Source of the DNA: Saprospiraceae bacterium
GTDB lineage: Bacteria; Bacteroidota; Bacteroidia; Chitinophagales; Saprospiraceae
Assembly: GCA_019187225.1 (NCBI GenBank)
Contig: JABAQQ010000027.1
Coordinates: forward strand, 105,390 to 169,389
Length of the DNA stretch: 64,000 nt
Reading direction: 5' to 3'
This document shows, piece after piece, positions 9,075-16,837 of the stretch (position 1 is the first letter of the stretch; each line of letters begins with the position of its first letter). The notes beneath the pieces were generated by a model that was given only the letters and a program-made list of their open reading frames with translations, ran no database searches and was not told where the DNA came from. The translations under genes and the position numbers were made by a program.

Positions 9075-9136
9075 CCAACAACCAACAACCAACAACCAAT
9101 AACGAATAACCAACAACCAACAACCAACAACCAACC
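9075..9136 (+). repeat. Heptanucleotide tandem repeat (CCAACAA) abutting a start codon
   Basis: Units of seven bases run from 9075 to 9130: three CCAACAA, one CCAATAA, one CGAATAA and three more CCAACAA, then CCAACC directly before the ATG at 9137. The tract occupies the whole 5' leader of the small membrane protein gene. Seven is not a multiple of three, but because the tract is outside the coding frame, length changes would alter promoter or leader spacing rather than the frame. Confidence 0.9.
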
Positions 9137-9421
9137 ATGACTTTCTTCTGGATTCTCTGGGGCTTCGATGCCATCATAGCCCTTGTGGTACTCTACTTTT
9201 TCTTCATAGGATTGGCCGACGGTTCGGTCTCATCGTTCAATATGGGTTTGTGGCTGATCCTTCTGGCGGTCGTGGCGGCTGTTTTGTTGGGCAGCCTTTG
9301 GTTGAAATCGCAGGAGTACACCGGGTGGGCAAAGGGTGTTTTGTGTATCCTCGCCGTGCCGGGTTTTTTGTACCTCCTTTTTCTTTTGATTGTGATAATT
9401 GGCAAGCCAAGGTGGAATTGA
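9137..9421 (+). CDS. Small hypothetical inner-membrane protein
   Basis: 94 aa with three predicted transmembrane segments (about residues 4-24, 34-54 and 66-88) joined by short loops; SLWLKSQEYTGWAKG forms the longest loop. I recognise no family. The only notable context is the heptanucleotide repeat that ends at its start codon. Confidence 0.6.
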   Translation: MTFFWILWGFDAIIALVVLYFFFIGLADGSVSSFNMGLWLILLAVVAAVLLGSLWLKSQEYTGWAKGVLCILAVPGFLYLLFLLIVIIGKPRWN

Positions 9422-9492
9422 GCGTTATTTCCTGCACAAATGGTACAACAATACGGGCCGCCGACGAAAAACCTGCGCAGCCTAAAATTTAC

Positions 9493-9547
9493 CCGACAAT
9501 ATTTCTTAATAATTGGTAAGTTTAAAACAATGCACTTACCTTGTCGG
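9493..9547. promoter_or_regulatory. Nested inverted repeat upstream of the metacaspase gene
   Basis: CCGACAA (9493-9499) pairs with TTGTCGG (9541-9547) and GGTAAGT (9515-9521) pairs with ACTTACC (9534-9540). The two right arms are adjacent, the left arms are 15 bases apart. The structure ends 31 bases before the ATG at 9579. It could be an operator or an mRNA leader fold; nothing else supports a function. Confidence 0.4.
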
Positions 9548-9578
9548 CTGCATTTTCAACAACAAAAACCACCGCTCA

Positions 9579-11534
9579 ATGCATCCCCGAACCATTTTAT
9601 TCGTCGCGGTATGTTTGCTTTTTCAAACTGCCGTCGCTCAAACACCCGCCAAAATTGCCCTGCTCACCGGCGTCGGCCAATACCCGGAACACTCCGGGTG
9701 GCAGCCCCTGCATTCGGCCAACGATGTGGAGCTCCTGCGCAACACCTTGATCCAACAGGGTTTTCCCGCTGACAACATCTTTACTTTAACGGAAGCATCC
9801 GCCACCCGGCAGGCGATTCTGACCGCCATCCGCGAGCAACTCATCGCCCGCGCCCAACCCGGCGGCACGGCGGTTTTCCATTTCTCCGGCCACGGTCAAC
9901 AGGTGCAGGACGACAACGGCGACGAAGTGGACGGTTTCGACGAAGCCGTTGTGCCATACGATGCGCTCCGCGATTACCAAACCGGCGCCTACACTGGCCA
10001 AAACCACATCCGCGACGAAGAGCTGGGCGCCCTGCTGGCTGAATTGCGGCGCAAACTCGGCCCCACCGGCCACCTGATGGTGCTCGTGGACGCCTGCCAC
10101 TCCGGCACCGGTACCCGCGGCATTGCTGTCGCGCGCGGCACCGACATCCTCATGGCCGACCCCGCCTACATCCACACAAATACCAAAAGAGGACAGGATA
10201 TCAATGAGCTGGGCGGCGAAGCCAGCGGCAGCGCCGCCAACCTCGCCCCGATGGTTTCGTTGTTCAGTTCCAGCCCGCAGGAATTGAGTTTCGAATACAA
10301 CGACGACAAAGGCCGGCATTACGGCCTGATGTGTTATGCCTTCAGCAAAGCGCTGACTCAAATGCCGCGCGAAGCGACCTACCGCGCGCTGATGGACAGG
10401 ATCAAAAACGAGGTCAATTATTACGTCCGCCGCCAAACGCCGCAAGCCGAAGGCGAACTCGACCAAAATATCCTCGGCGGAAAATTTCTGGGACGGGCGA
10501 CCTATTACAAAGTCCGCGACCGCATTGCGCCTGATCTGGTGCTGCTCGACGCCGGGCAGTTGCAGGGGTTGCAGGATTCCACCGTCGTGGTCTTTTATTC
10601 CCTCGACACCCGCGACACCCTGGGAAAACCTCCGCTTGCCACAGGTATCGTCGAAAGCGCCAAACCGCTCGATTGCGACGTGCGCCTCGACCGGCCGCTC
10701 AGCCGCGAACAAATGAAAAACGCCTGGGTGTTCGTCCGCCGGCAACACTACGGCGATCTGCGCCTGCGGCTGCAACTGGCGTTGCCCGACGGGCCGCTGC
10801 GCGAAGGGATGCTCGAATTTGCCCGCGAGCGGCCTTATATAGAACTCGTTGACAACCGGCCCGACCTGCTTCTGGAGACGACCGGCAACAAGGCACAACT
10901 GTTGCAGCGCGACGAAACCGTGCTGTACCGTCAGTCCGCTCCCGCCGACCCCGTCCGCAAAACCATAGGCGAACTCCGGAAAGCCATCGGCGATTACCTG
11001 CGCGCCGAGTTCCTTCGTATAGTGGAGGCAAGAAGCGACGGCATCGAGGCAGAAATAGTGATCTGGTATCCATACGATTCCATCCGGCAAGTCCACCTTT
11101 CGCAAATTGATACCGGCAAGAAGATCAATATCACGGTGCGCAACACCGGCTCCAAACCTTTCTACTACAACGTTTTGGATATCCAACCAGATAACCGGAT
11201 CAACGTCGTCATGCCGCGCGGCAACAGCCCTGCAGCAGAATATTACCTGCCACCGGGAAAATCTTTCACTTCCGAGGGTCATGGCGTCAGCCCGCCTCTG
11301 GGCCGCGAAGTGTTGAAGATCATCGCCACGCAGGAGCCGGTGGACCTCGCCAACCTGATCGCCACCAACGGCGCAAGCCTGCGTGGACGCGAGCGCCAGG
11401 CCAATCCGCTCGAGAAACTACTCGCAATTTACAGTTTTCCCGACAACGCTACACGCGGGACCGTTCCCGCTGCCTCCGCGCCCATCGGCGCGGGATTGAT
11501 CGGGACGGTTGTGGTGGAGATCGTGGGAAAGTGA
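9579..11534 (+). CDS. Caspase-family (metacaspase, peptidase C14) protease with DUF4384-like C-terminus
   Basis: 651 aa. The signal peptide (residues 1-21, ending AVAQ) implies export. The C14 caspase fold spans about residues 24-290, with the catalytic dyad visible: His105 in HFSGHGQQ and Cys173 in VDACHSGTG; acidic residues after the Cys suggest the usual basic-residue specificity of metacaspases. A middle region of beta-rich sequence leads to a DUF4384-like domain (GKKINITVRNTG, DNRINVVMP, LPPGKSF, PPLGREVLKIIATQEPVDL). The frame is open upstream to 9513, but the ATG at 9579 begins the leader. It is followed on the same strand by the TPR-CHAT gene after 108 bases, so two caspase-clan proteins are neighbours. 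Targets are unknown. Confidence 0.85.
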   Translation: MHPRTILFVAVCLLFQTAVAQTPAKIALLTGVGQYPEHSGWQPLHSANDVELLRNTLIQQGFPADNIFTLTEASATRQAILTAIREQLIARAQPGGTAVFHFSGHGQQVQDDNGDEVDGFDEAVVPYDALRDYQTGAYTGQNHIRDEELGALLAELRRKLGPTGHLMVLVDACHSGTGTRGIAVARGTDILMADPAYIHTNTKRGQDINELGGEASGSAANLAPMVSLFSSSPQELSFEYNDDKGRHYGLMCYAFSKALTQMPREATYRALMDRIKNEVNYYVRRQTPQAEGELDQNILGGKFLGRATYYKVRDRIAPDLVLLDAGQLQGLQDSTVVVFYSLDTRDTLGKPPLATGIVESAKPLDCDVRLDRPLSREQMKNAWVFVRRQHYGDLRLRLQLALPDGPLREGMLEFARERPYIELVDNRPDLLLETTGNKAQLLQRDETVLYRQSAPADPVRKTIGELRKAIGDYLRAEFLRIVEARSDGIEAEIVIWYPYDSIRQVHLSQIDTGKKINITVRNTGSKPFYYNVLDIQPDNRINVVMPRGNSPAAEYYLPPGKSFTSEGHGVSPPLGREVLKIIATQEPVDLANLIATNGASLRGRERQANPLEKLLAIYSFPDNATRGTVPAASAPIGAGLIGTVVVEIVGK

Positions 11535-11642
11535 GACGCACTTCGTTCAACAATTCGCTTCAGACGGATAATATTTTAACATCAGATCAATAACGGTCCG
11601 GTGTGCGCTATTTTCATTTTACCCATAAATTCAAATCCAACC

Positions 11643-14600
11643 ATGAAAAAAATCTTCTCCTTCGTAGTATTCGCTCAGTTCGCGCTGTGCAGTTTTGGCC
11701 AGAATATGGATTCGCTGGCGGTGGTGCGGGAGGTGGATAGTTTGATACAGGTGTCGCGCACCCTCACGGAGCAACGGGAATTTGAAAAGGCTCTGACTGT
11801 TAATGAATCTGCCGAAAAACTTGCGCTCGAAAAACTAGGCCGGGAGTCGGCGGCATACGGGAACTGCTGTTTCAACCGGGGTAGGGTGCATGATGTTAAA
11901 ATTAGCTTTGCCGAAGCGGAAAAAGGGTATCTCGAATCCATGTCCATCTTTGAAAAAGCAGTGGGTAAAGAGCATTCAAGTTATGTGAACAGCCTGTTTA
12001 ATCTGGCGATTGTATACGACCGCATGGGTCAATATGCGAAGGCCATTTCGCTCTTGACCGAGGTAAATTCCATTCGTGAAAAAACCCTGGGCAAAGAACA
12101 TCCCGACTATGCGAATGGCCTGAACAGTCTGGCGATTCTGTATATCCGTACGAATCAATATGAAAAAGCCGAAGCGCACTTTCTTGAATCCAGAAACATC
12201 CGGGAAAAAACACTGGGTAAGGAGCATCCGCTGTATGCGGCCAGCCTGAACAACCTTGCCCGGCTGTATACCAGGATAGGTCAGTATGAAAAAGCCGAGC
12301 CACTTTATTTAGAATCCAAAGCCATCCGTGAAAAAACCTTGGGCAAAGAGCACTCCGACTATGCATTAAGCTTGTATAATCTGGCGAATTTGTACAGAAA
12401 TATGGGGCAATATGAAAAGGCCGAACCTCTTTTACTCGAATCCAAAGCCATTCTGGAAAAAAAATTGGGCAAAGAACACCCCGATTACGCAGGGAATCTT
12501 AACAGTCTGGCGGGTTTCTATAAAGAAATGGGTCAATATGAAAGGGCCGAACCGCTTTATCTCGAATCCAAAGCCATCCGGCAAAAAGTGCTGGGCAAAG
12601 ATCACCCCGAATATGCGAGGAGCCTTATCAATATGGCAGATATGTACAAGGACATGGGGCAATACGAAAAGGCCGAACCGCTCTTCCTCGAGTCTAAATC
12701 CATCCTGGGGAAAGCGCTGGGCACCAAACACTCCGACTATGCATGGAACATCTTCAACCTGGCGATTTTGTACCACGAAATGGGTCAATATGAAAAAGCC
12801 GAGCCGCTTTACCTCGAATCCATGGCCATCCGTGAAACAATCTTAGGTAAAGAACATCCGGATTATGCCTGGGGGCTTAACAGCCTGGCTATTTTTTACC
12901 GGGACATAGGTAATTATGAGAAAGCAGAACTCCTTCTGCTCGAATCCAAGGGGATTCTGGAAAAAAAATTGAGTAAAGAAAATCCGGATTATGCACTCAG
13001 CCTGAACAACCTGGCTACTTTTTACAGAGACAGAGGTCAATATGAAAAAGCCGAACCGCTTTACCTCGAATCCATAAGAATACGGGAAAAAATTTTGGGT
13101 AAGGAACACCCCGATTATACGCAAAGCCTGAACAACCTGGCCGGTTTGTACTGGAGTATGGGTAACTACGAAAAAGCCGAGCCGCTCCAACTCGAATCCG
13201 TAGCCATCCGGGAGAAAATATTGGGCAAGGAACATCCCAATTATGCCAACAGCCTGAGCAATTTGGCAGGTTTGTATCATGAATTGGGCCAGTATGAAAA
13301 GGCCGAACATCTCTTCCTCGAGTCAAAAGCGATCCGGGAAAAAATACTCGGCAAGGAACACCCCAGTTATTCAGTTAGCCTGAACAACCTCGCTAGTTTG
13401 TATTACGGCATGGGCCGGTACGAAAAGGCTGAACCGATGTTTGTTGAATTGGCCCAATCAGATCAGGCGCAGGTATCTAAAGCCCTGCACCACCTTTCCG
13501 GGCAGGAACTGGGTATCTACCTGAAACTTTTTTCGCGAAAGCAAGACCAAATTCTGTCTTTTGCCCGGCAGCACACGACGAACGAAACGGAGCAAATTTG
13601 CTACAACAACAGCCTGTTTTACAAAGGTTTTCTGCTCCATGCCGCCAACCGGCTCAAGCGCCTTACAGGGGGCGATTCCGCCACCGCCGAAAAGTACGAT
13701 CTACTCAGATCCTGTGGGCGCCGTCTTGCAGCGGAGTACGCCAAACCTATCGCCGAACGAAAGGGCGTGGAAGAATTGGAAACCCGGATCAACGACCTGG
13801 AAAAAGATCTTGCCCGCACAGGATCGGGCTATGCAGAGGCAGTAAAACAAGTCAACTGGCAGGAGGTACAGCGCAACCTGAAACCCAACGAGGCCGCAAT
13901 CGAGTTCGTCCATTATAAATATACTAAAACCAAGCCCACAGACTCCATTTTCTATGTGGCTCTCCTCCTCCGCTCCGGATGGTCCCACCCCCAATTGGTC
14001 GGGCTTTTTGAAGAAAAATCTGTCCAATCCCTGTTCAACACCGTCAATACCAATGCTGCCGCCGAACAACTTTATACCGCTCGCGGTGACAAAAAACGAG
14101 ACCAGTCAGAAAAAAGCGAAGGCATCGTCGTCGGTATCGGCGAATCCGCCGGCCTCTATCAACTCATCTGGCAACCGCTCGACAGCCTGCTGCAAGGCGT
14201 GAAAACCGTTTATTTCTCTCCCTCCGGCCTGTTCCACCGGCTCAATCTCGCCGCCATCCTCATTCCCGGCAGTGGCCAAGTCATTGGCGACCGGTACAAA
14301 CTGGTGCAGCTGGGTAGCACGAGACAACTGGTCAGTGGCAGTAGCAGTGGCCGTAGCACCCGAACCGCTGTCTTGTTCGGCGGTCTCCGCTATAATGCAC
14401 AAACTGCTACTGCTCCTCCCGATACTGCCACTGCCGGAATCGCCTCTCTTCGCCGCTCCCTTGGCGTGCGTGGAAGCGACAACTGGAATTATCTGCCCGG
14501 GACAGAAAAGGAAGTCTTGAATATATCCAAAACGCTTACAAAATCAGGCTATTCCGTTCAATCTTTTGCCGGCCATGACGGTACAGAATCCGCTTTTAAA

Positions 14601-15158
14601 TCCTTGGGAACCAATAACACGTCGTCACCCGCCGTGCTCCACCTCGCCACCCATGGATTCTTTTTCCCCGATCCGAAAGACACAATCCGCAATCCACAAT
14701 CCGAAATCCGAAATGAAGCCTCCGTTTTCAAAATATCAGACAACCCCCTCATGCGCTCCGGCCTGATCCTCGCCGGCGCCAACCGCGCCTGGGCCGGCGG
14801 CAAAACGCCCGAAGGCCAGGAAGACGGCATCCTCACTGCCTACGAGATCAGCCAGATGAACCTCTCGAACACCGAACTGGTGGTGCTTTCCGCCTGCGAA
14901 ACCGGACTCGGCGATTTGGCGGGCAACGAAGGCGTTTATGGCCTCCAGCGCGCATTCAAGATCGCCGGCGCGCGATATCTCATCATGTCGCTCTGGCAGG
15001 TGCCGGATCAGGAGACTTCGGAGTTTATGGCCATCTTCTACAAAAATTGGCTGGAGGAGAAAAGAGAAATCCCGGATGCGTTCCGGGCAGCGCAAAAGGA
15101 AATGCGGGAGCGGGGATTCGGCCCGCATCAGTGGGCTGGGTTTGTGTTGGTGGAGTAA
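11643..15158 (+). CDS. TPR-repeat CHAT-domain (caspase-like) protein
   Basis: 1171 aa. A signal peptide (MKKIFSFVVF...SFGQ) precedes a long array of 42-residue TPR repeats of the kinesin-light-chain/nephrocystin type (consensus LGKEHPDYAxSLNNLAxLYxxMGQYEKAEPLYLES), about residues 60-610. The C-terminal third is a CHAT domain, a caspase-clan protease fold, with His1004 (LHLATHGFF) and Cys1085 (VLSACETGLG) as the expected dyad; LWQVPDQETSEFM and the closing WAGFVL are also typical. TPR-CHAT proteins in other systems (for example Csx29 of type III-E CRISPR) are activated proteases, with the TPRs binding partner or substrate. The frame is open from 11601, but 11643 gives the leader. Confidence 0.88.
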   Translation: MKKIFSFVVFAQFALCSFGQNMDSLAVVREVDSLIQVSRTLTEQREFEKALTVNESAEKLALEKLGRESAAYGNCCFNRGRVHDVKISFAEAEKGYLESMSIFEKAVGKEHSSYVNSLFNLAIVYDRMGQYAKAISLLTEVNSIREKTLGKEHPDYANGLNSLAILYIRTNQYEKAEAHFLESRNIREKTLGKEHPLYAASLNNLARLYTRIGQYEKAEPLYLESKAIREKTLGKEHSDYALSLYNLANLYRNMGQYEKAEPLLLESKAILEKKLGKEHPDYAGNLNSLAGFYKEMGQYERAEPLYLESKAIRQKVLGKDHPEYARSLINMADMYKDMGQYEKAEPLFLESKSILGKALGTKHSDYAWNIFNLAILYHEMGQYEKAEPLYLESMAIRETILGKEHPDYAWGLNSLAIFYRDIGNYEKAELLLLESKGILEKKLSKENPDYALSLNNLATFYRDRGQYEKAEPLYLESIRIREKILGKEHPDYTQSLNNLAGLYWSMGNYEKAEPLQLESVAIREKILGKEHPNYANSLSNLAGLYHELGQYEKAEHLFLESKAIREKILGKEHPSYSVSLNNLASLYYGMGRYEKAEPMFVELAQSDQAQVSKALHHLSGQELGIYLKLFSRKQDQILSFARQHTTNETEQICYNNSLFYKGFLLHAANRLKRLTGGDSATAEKYDLLRSCGRRLAAEYAKPIAERKGVEELETRINDLEKDLARTGSGYAEAVKQVNWQEVQRNLKPNEAAIEFVHYKYTKTKPTDSIFYVALLLRSGWSHPQLVGLFEEKSVQSLFNTVNTNAAAEQLYTARGDKKRDQSEKSEGIVVGIGESAGLYQLIWQPLDSLLQGVKTVYFSPSGLFHRLNLAAILIPGSGQVIGDRYKLVQLGSTRQLVSGSSSGRSTRTAVLFGGLRYNAQTATAPPDTATAGIASLRRSLGVRGSDNWNYLPGTEKEVLNISKTLTKSGYSVQSFAGHDGTESAFKSLGTNNTSSPAVLHLATHGFFFPDPKDTIRNPQSEIRNEASVFKISDNPLMRSGLILAGANRAWAGGKTPEGQEDGILTAYEISQMNLSNTELVVLSACETGLGDLAGNEGVYGLQRAFKIAGARYLIMSLWQVPDQETSEFMAIFYKNWLEEKREIPDAFRAAQKEMRERGFGPHQWAGFVLVE
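11964..13450 (+). repeat. Twelve in-register 126-bp DNA repeats encoding TPRs
   Basis: The first clear unit (GGTAAAGAGCAT) begins at 11964 and the last (GGCAAGGAACAC) at 13350. The distance is exactly eleven times 126 bases, so the array contains no net insertion or deletion. Units are similar at the nucleotide level, especially around GGYAARGARCAYCC and CARTATGAAAARGCCGARCC, which suggests recent duplication or gene conversion. Confidence 0.85.
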
Positions 15159-15283
15159 CCGCCCGCCTCAAATGGCAGATGAAAAAACATTTTCCCGAAA
15201 AATTTAAAAATTGACTGATAACATCTCCTCCAGGCCGCAATACATGGGTGAAGCATAACTTTAGTTTACCTGTGTTAGACCTG

Positions 15284-15317
15284 AAAAAGCCGCGACGAAA
15301 CGTTGCGGCTTTTTTTC
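15284..15317 (+). terminator. Rho-independent terminator after the TPR-CHAT gene
   Basis: AAAAGCCGC pairs with GCGGCTTTT around an ACGAAACGTT loop, followed by a run of T. It lies about 125 bases after the TPR-CHAT stop and about 60 bases before the sigma-factor ATG, and should separate those two transcription units. Confidence 0.8.
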
Positions 15318-15377
15318 CGAAAAAAGTAACATTGCAGCCGATAACAATTCGTCACCGCCGCAATCAACAACCACAAC

Positions 15378-15968
15378 ATGGGTAAAACCTTCGACCTGAC
15401 CCGCGAGCCCGAACTCTTCGAAGCCCTGCGAACCGAAACCCCCGCAGCTTTCGAACACGTTTACCGCCAGTACTACCGGATGACCGCCGCCTACGTTACC
15501 CAGCACGGCGGCTCCGGCGACGATGCCCAGGATGTGTTTCAGGAAGCGCTCGTGGCGCTGGTCAAAAACCTCCGGAGACCCGATTTCGCCCTGCAGGCAA
15601 AACTCAGTACCTATCTCTACGCCGTAGCCCGGAAAATCTGGCTTTACCGGCGCAGAGGACAGACGGCTAATACGCCTATCGAAAACCAAACCATTGCGCA
15701 GCAAATCCCCGACCTGACGGACGACGTTCTGTCAGAAAAAACGACCCACGAACAAAAACACCTGCTCATGGCGCGCATCTTCGAACAAATCGGCGCCGAT
15801 TGCCGTGAACTGCTCCGCCGCTACTACTACGAGGACACAGCCCTCAAAGACATCGCCCAAATCATGGGCTTCACCGAAGCCTTCGTGCGGGTCAAGAAAA
15901 ACCGTTGTATGAACGATTTCCGCGCCCGCGTCGCAGCAGATCCCGATTTTCAAACCCTTCAAAACTGA
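15378..15968 (+). CDS. ECF-type RNA polymerase sigma factor
   Basis: 196 aa. Region 2 contains FEHVYRQYYRMTAAYV, DDAQDVFQEALVALVKNL and LSTYLYAVARKIW; region 4 contains CRELLRRYYYEDTALKDIAQIMGFTEAFVRVKKNRCMNDFR, a helix-turn-helix for the -35 region. There is no region 3, as expected for ECF factors. Five bases separate it from the next gene, which has the look of its anti-sigma factor. The factor probably directs transcription of a small regulon after release from that membrane protein; the signal is unknown. Confidence 0.9.
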   Translation: MGKTFDLTREPELFEALRTETPAAFEHVYRQYYRMTAAYVTQHGGSGDDAQDVFQEALVALVKNLRRPDFALQAKLSTYLYAVARKIWLYRRRGQTANTPIENQTIAQQIPDLTDDVLSEKTTHEQKHLLMARIFEQIGADCRELLRRYYYEDTALKDIAQIMGFTEAFVRVKKNRCMNDFRARVAADPDFQTLQN

Positions 15969-15973
15969 CCGCT

Positions 15974-16816
15974 ATGAAACAGGAATTCACACACACCGAC
16001 CTCATGGACCGCTGCCTGCGCCGCGAACTCGACGCCGCCGAACAGGCTGATTTCGAACGCCGCCTGCGCGACGACCCGGCCTTCGCCGCCGAATGGGACG
16101 CCTTTCGGGACCTCGTGACGGCCATCGAAACGCACAGCGAGCAGGAACTCCGGAAAACCATTTTTCAGGTTCAAAAAAAACTTGAAACCGAACAATTTTT
16201 CTCCACCGAACAATCCAGACCCACCGTTATGAAAAACCAGACTTTCTTCCGAAAACTCATGGCCGCTGCCGCTGCCATCGCGGTCCTCGCCGCAGCACTT
16301 TACCTGTATAACACCCGAACCACTACCCCTTCTTCCTCCGAATGGCTTGCCAAATTTGAGCAAACAGACAAAGAACGACTGGGAAATATCCTCGACCGGC
16401 TGGAAGCCGCCGGTTTCGCCAACCCCGAACAGGGCCGCAACGACTCGCTGGCACAGGCCCTCCAACTGTACGAAAAAGGCGATTACGAAAAAGCCCGCAT
16501 CGAACTCGTGCAATATTGCCGGATATATCCCGACGATAAGATCGCGCGCCATTACCTCGGCATGTCGCTGCTCCAGCAAAGCGAATACGCCAAAGCGGCT
16601 TCGCAACTGTCCACACTCGCCGGCGATCCCGAGTTCGAGTTGCGCCATGCCAACAAATGGTACCTCGCCCTGTGCTATCTGCAATTCGGTACCCCCGAAG
16701 GCCGCAAGGATGCCCGCACCCTCCTGCAACAACTCGCCGACGATCCCGAATCGGGTTATTCCCGCGAGGCGAAAGCCTACCTGAAAGTTGTTTTCAGGGG
16801 CAAAGACAGTAAATAA
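15974..16816 (+). CDS. Membrane anti-sigma-like protein with C-terminal TPR-like repeats
   Basis: 280 aa. The cytoplasmic N-terminus (about residues 1-90; LMDRCLRRELDAAEQADFERRL, DDPAFAAEWDAFRDLV) resembles anti-sigma N-termini of Bacteroidota but lacks the HxxxCxxC zinc motif. One transmembrane helix lies at about residues 96-114. The periplasmic part has helical hairpins of TPR type (ALQLYEKGDYEKARIELVQYC, HYLGMSLLQQSEYAKAASQL). Position right after an ECF sigma gene and single-pass topology support an anti-sigma role. The start at 15974 is the first ATG after the sigma stop; upstream in-frame codons overlap the sigma gene. Confidence 0.7.
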   Translation: MKQEFTHTDLMDRCLRRELDAAEQADFERRLRDDPAFAAEWDAFRDLVTAIETHSEQELRKTIFQVQKKLETEQFFSTEQSRPTVMKNQTFFRKLMAAAAAIAVLAAALYLYNTRTTTPSSSEWLAKFEQTDKERLGNILDRLEAAGFANPEQGRNDSLAQALQLYEKGDYEKARIELVQYCRIYPDDKIARHYLGMSLLQQSEYAKAASQLSTLAGDPEFELRHANKWYLALCYLQFGTPEGRKDARTLLQQLADDPESGYSREAKAYLKVVFRGKDSK

Positions 16817-16837
16817 CCATTCCAACCCGTTGCCAAT

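Noticed and set aside
8854-9177. Minus-strand frame encoding LLVVGCWLLVVG-like peptides
   Set aside because: It is a translation of the heptanucleotide repeat and overlaps the methyltransferase gene.
11964-13450. Regular 126-bp repeats considered as a CRISPR-like or satellite array
   Set aside because: The units are coding, in frame, and translate to clear TPR motifs; there are no unique spacers.
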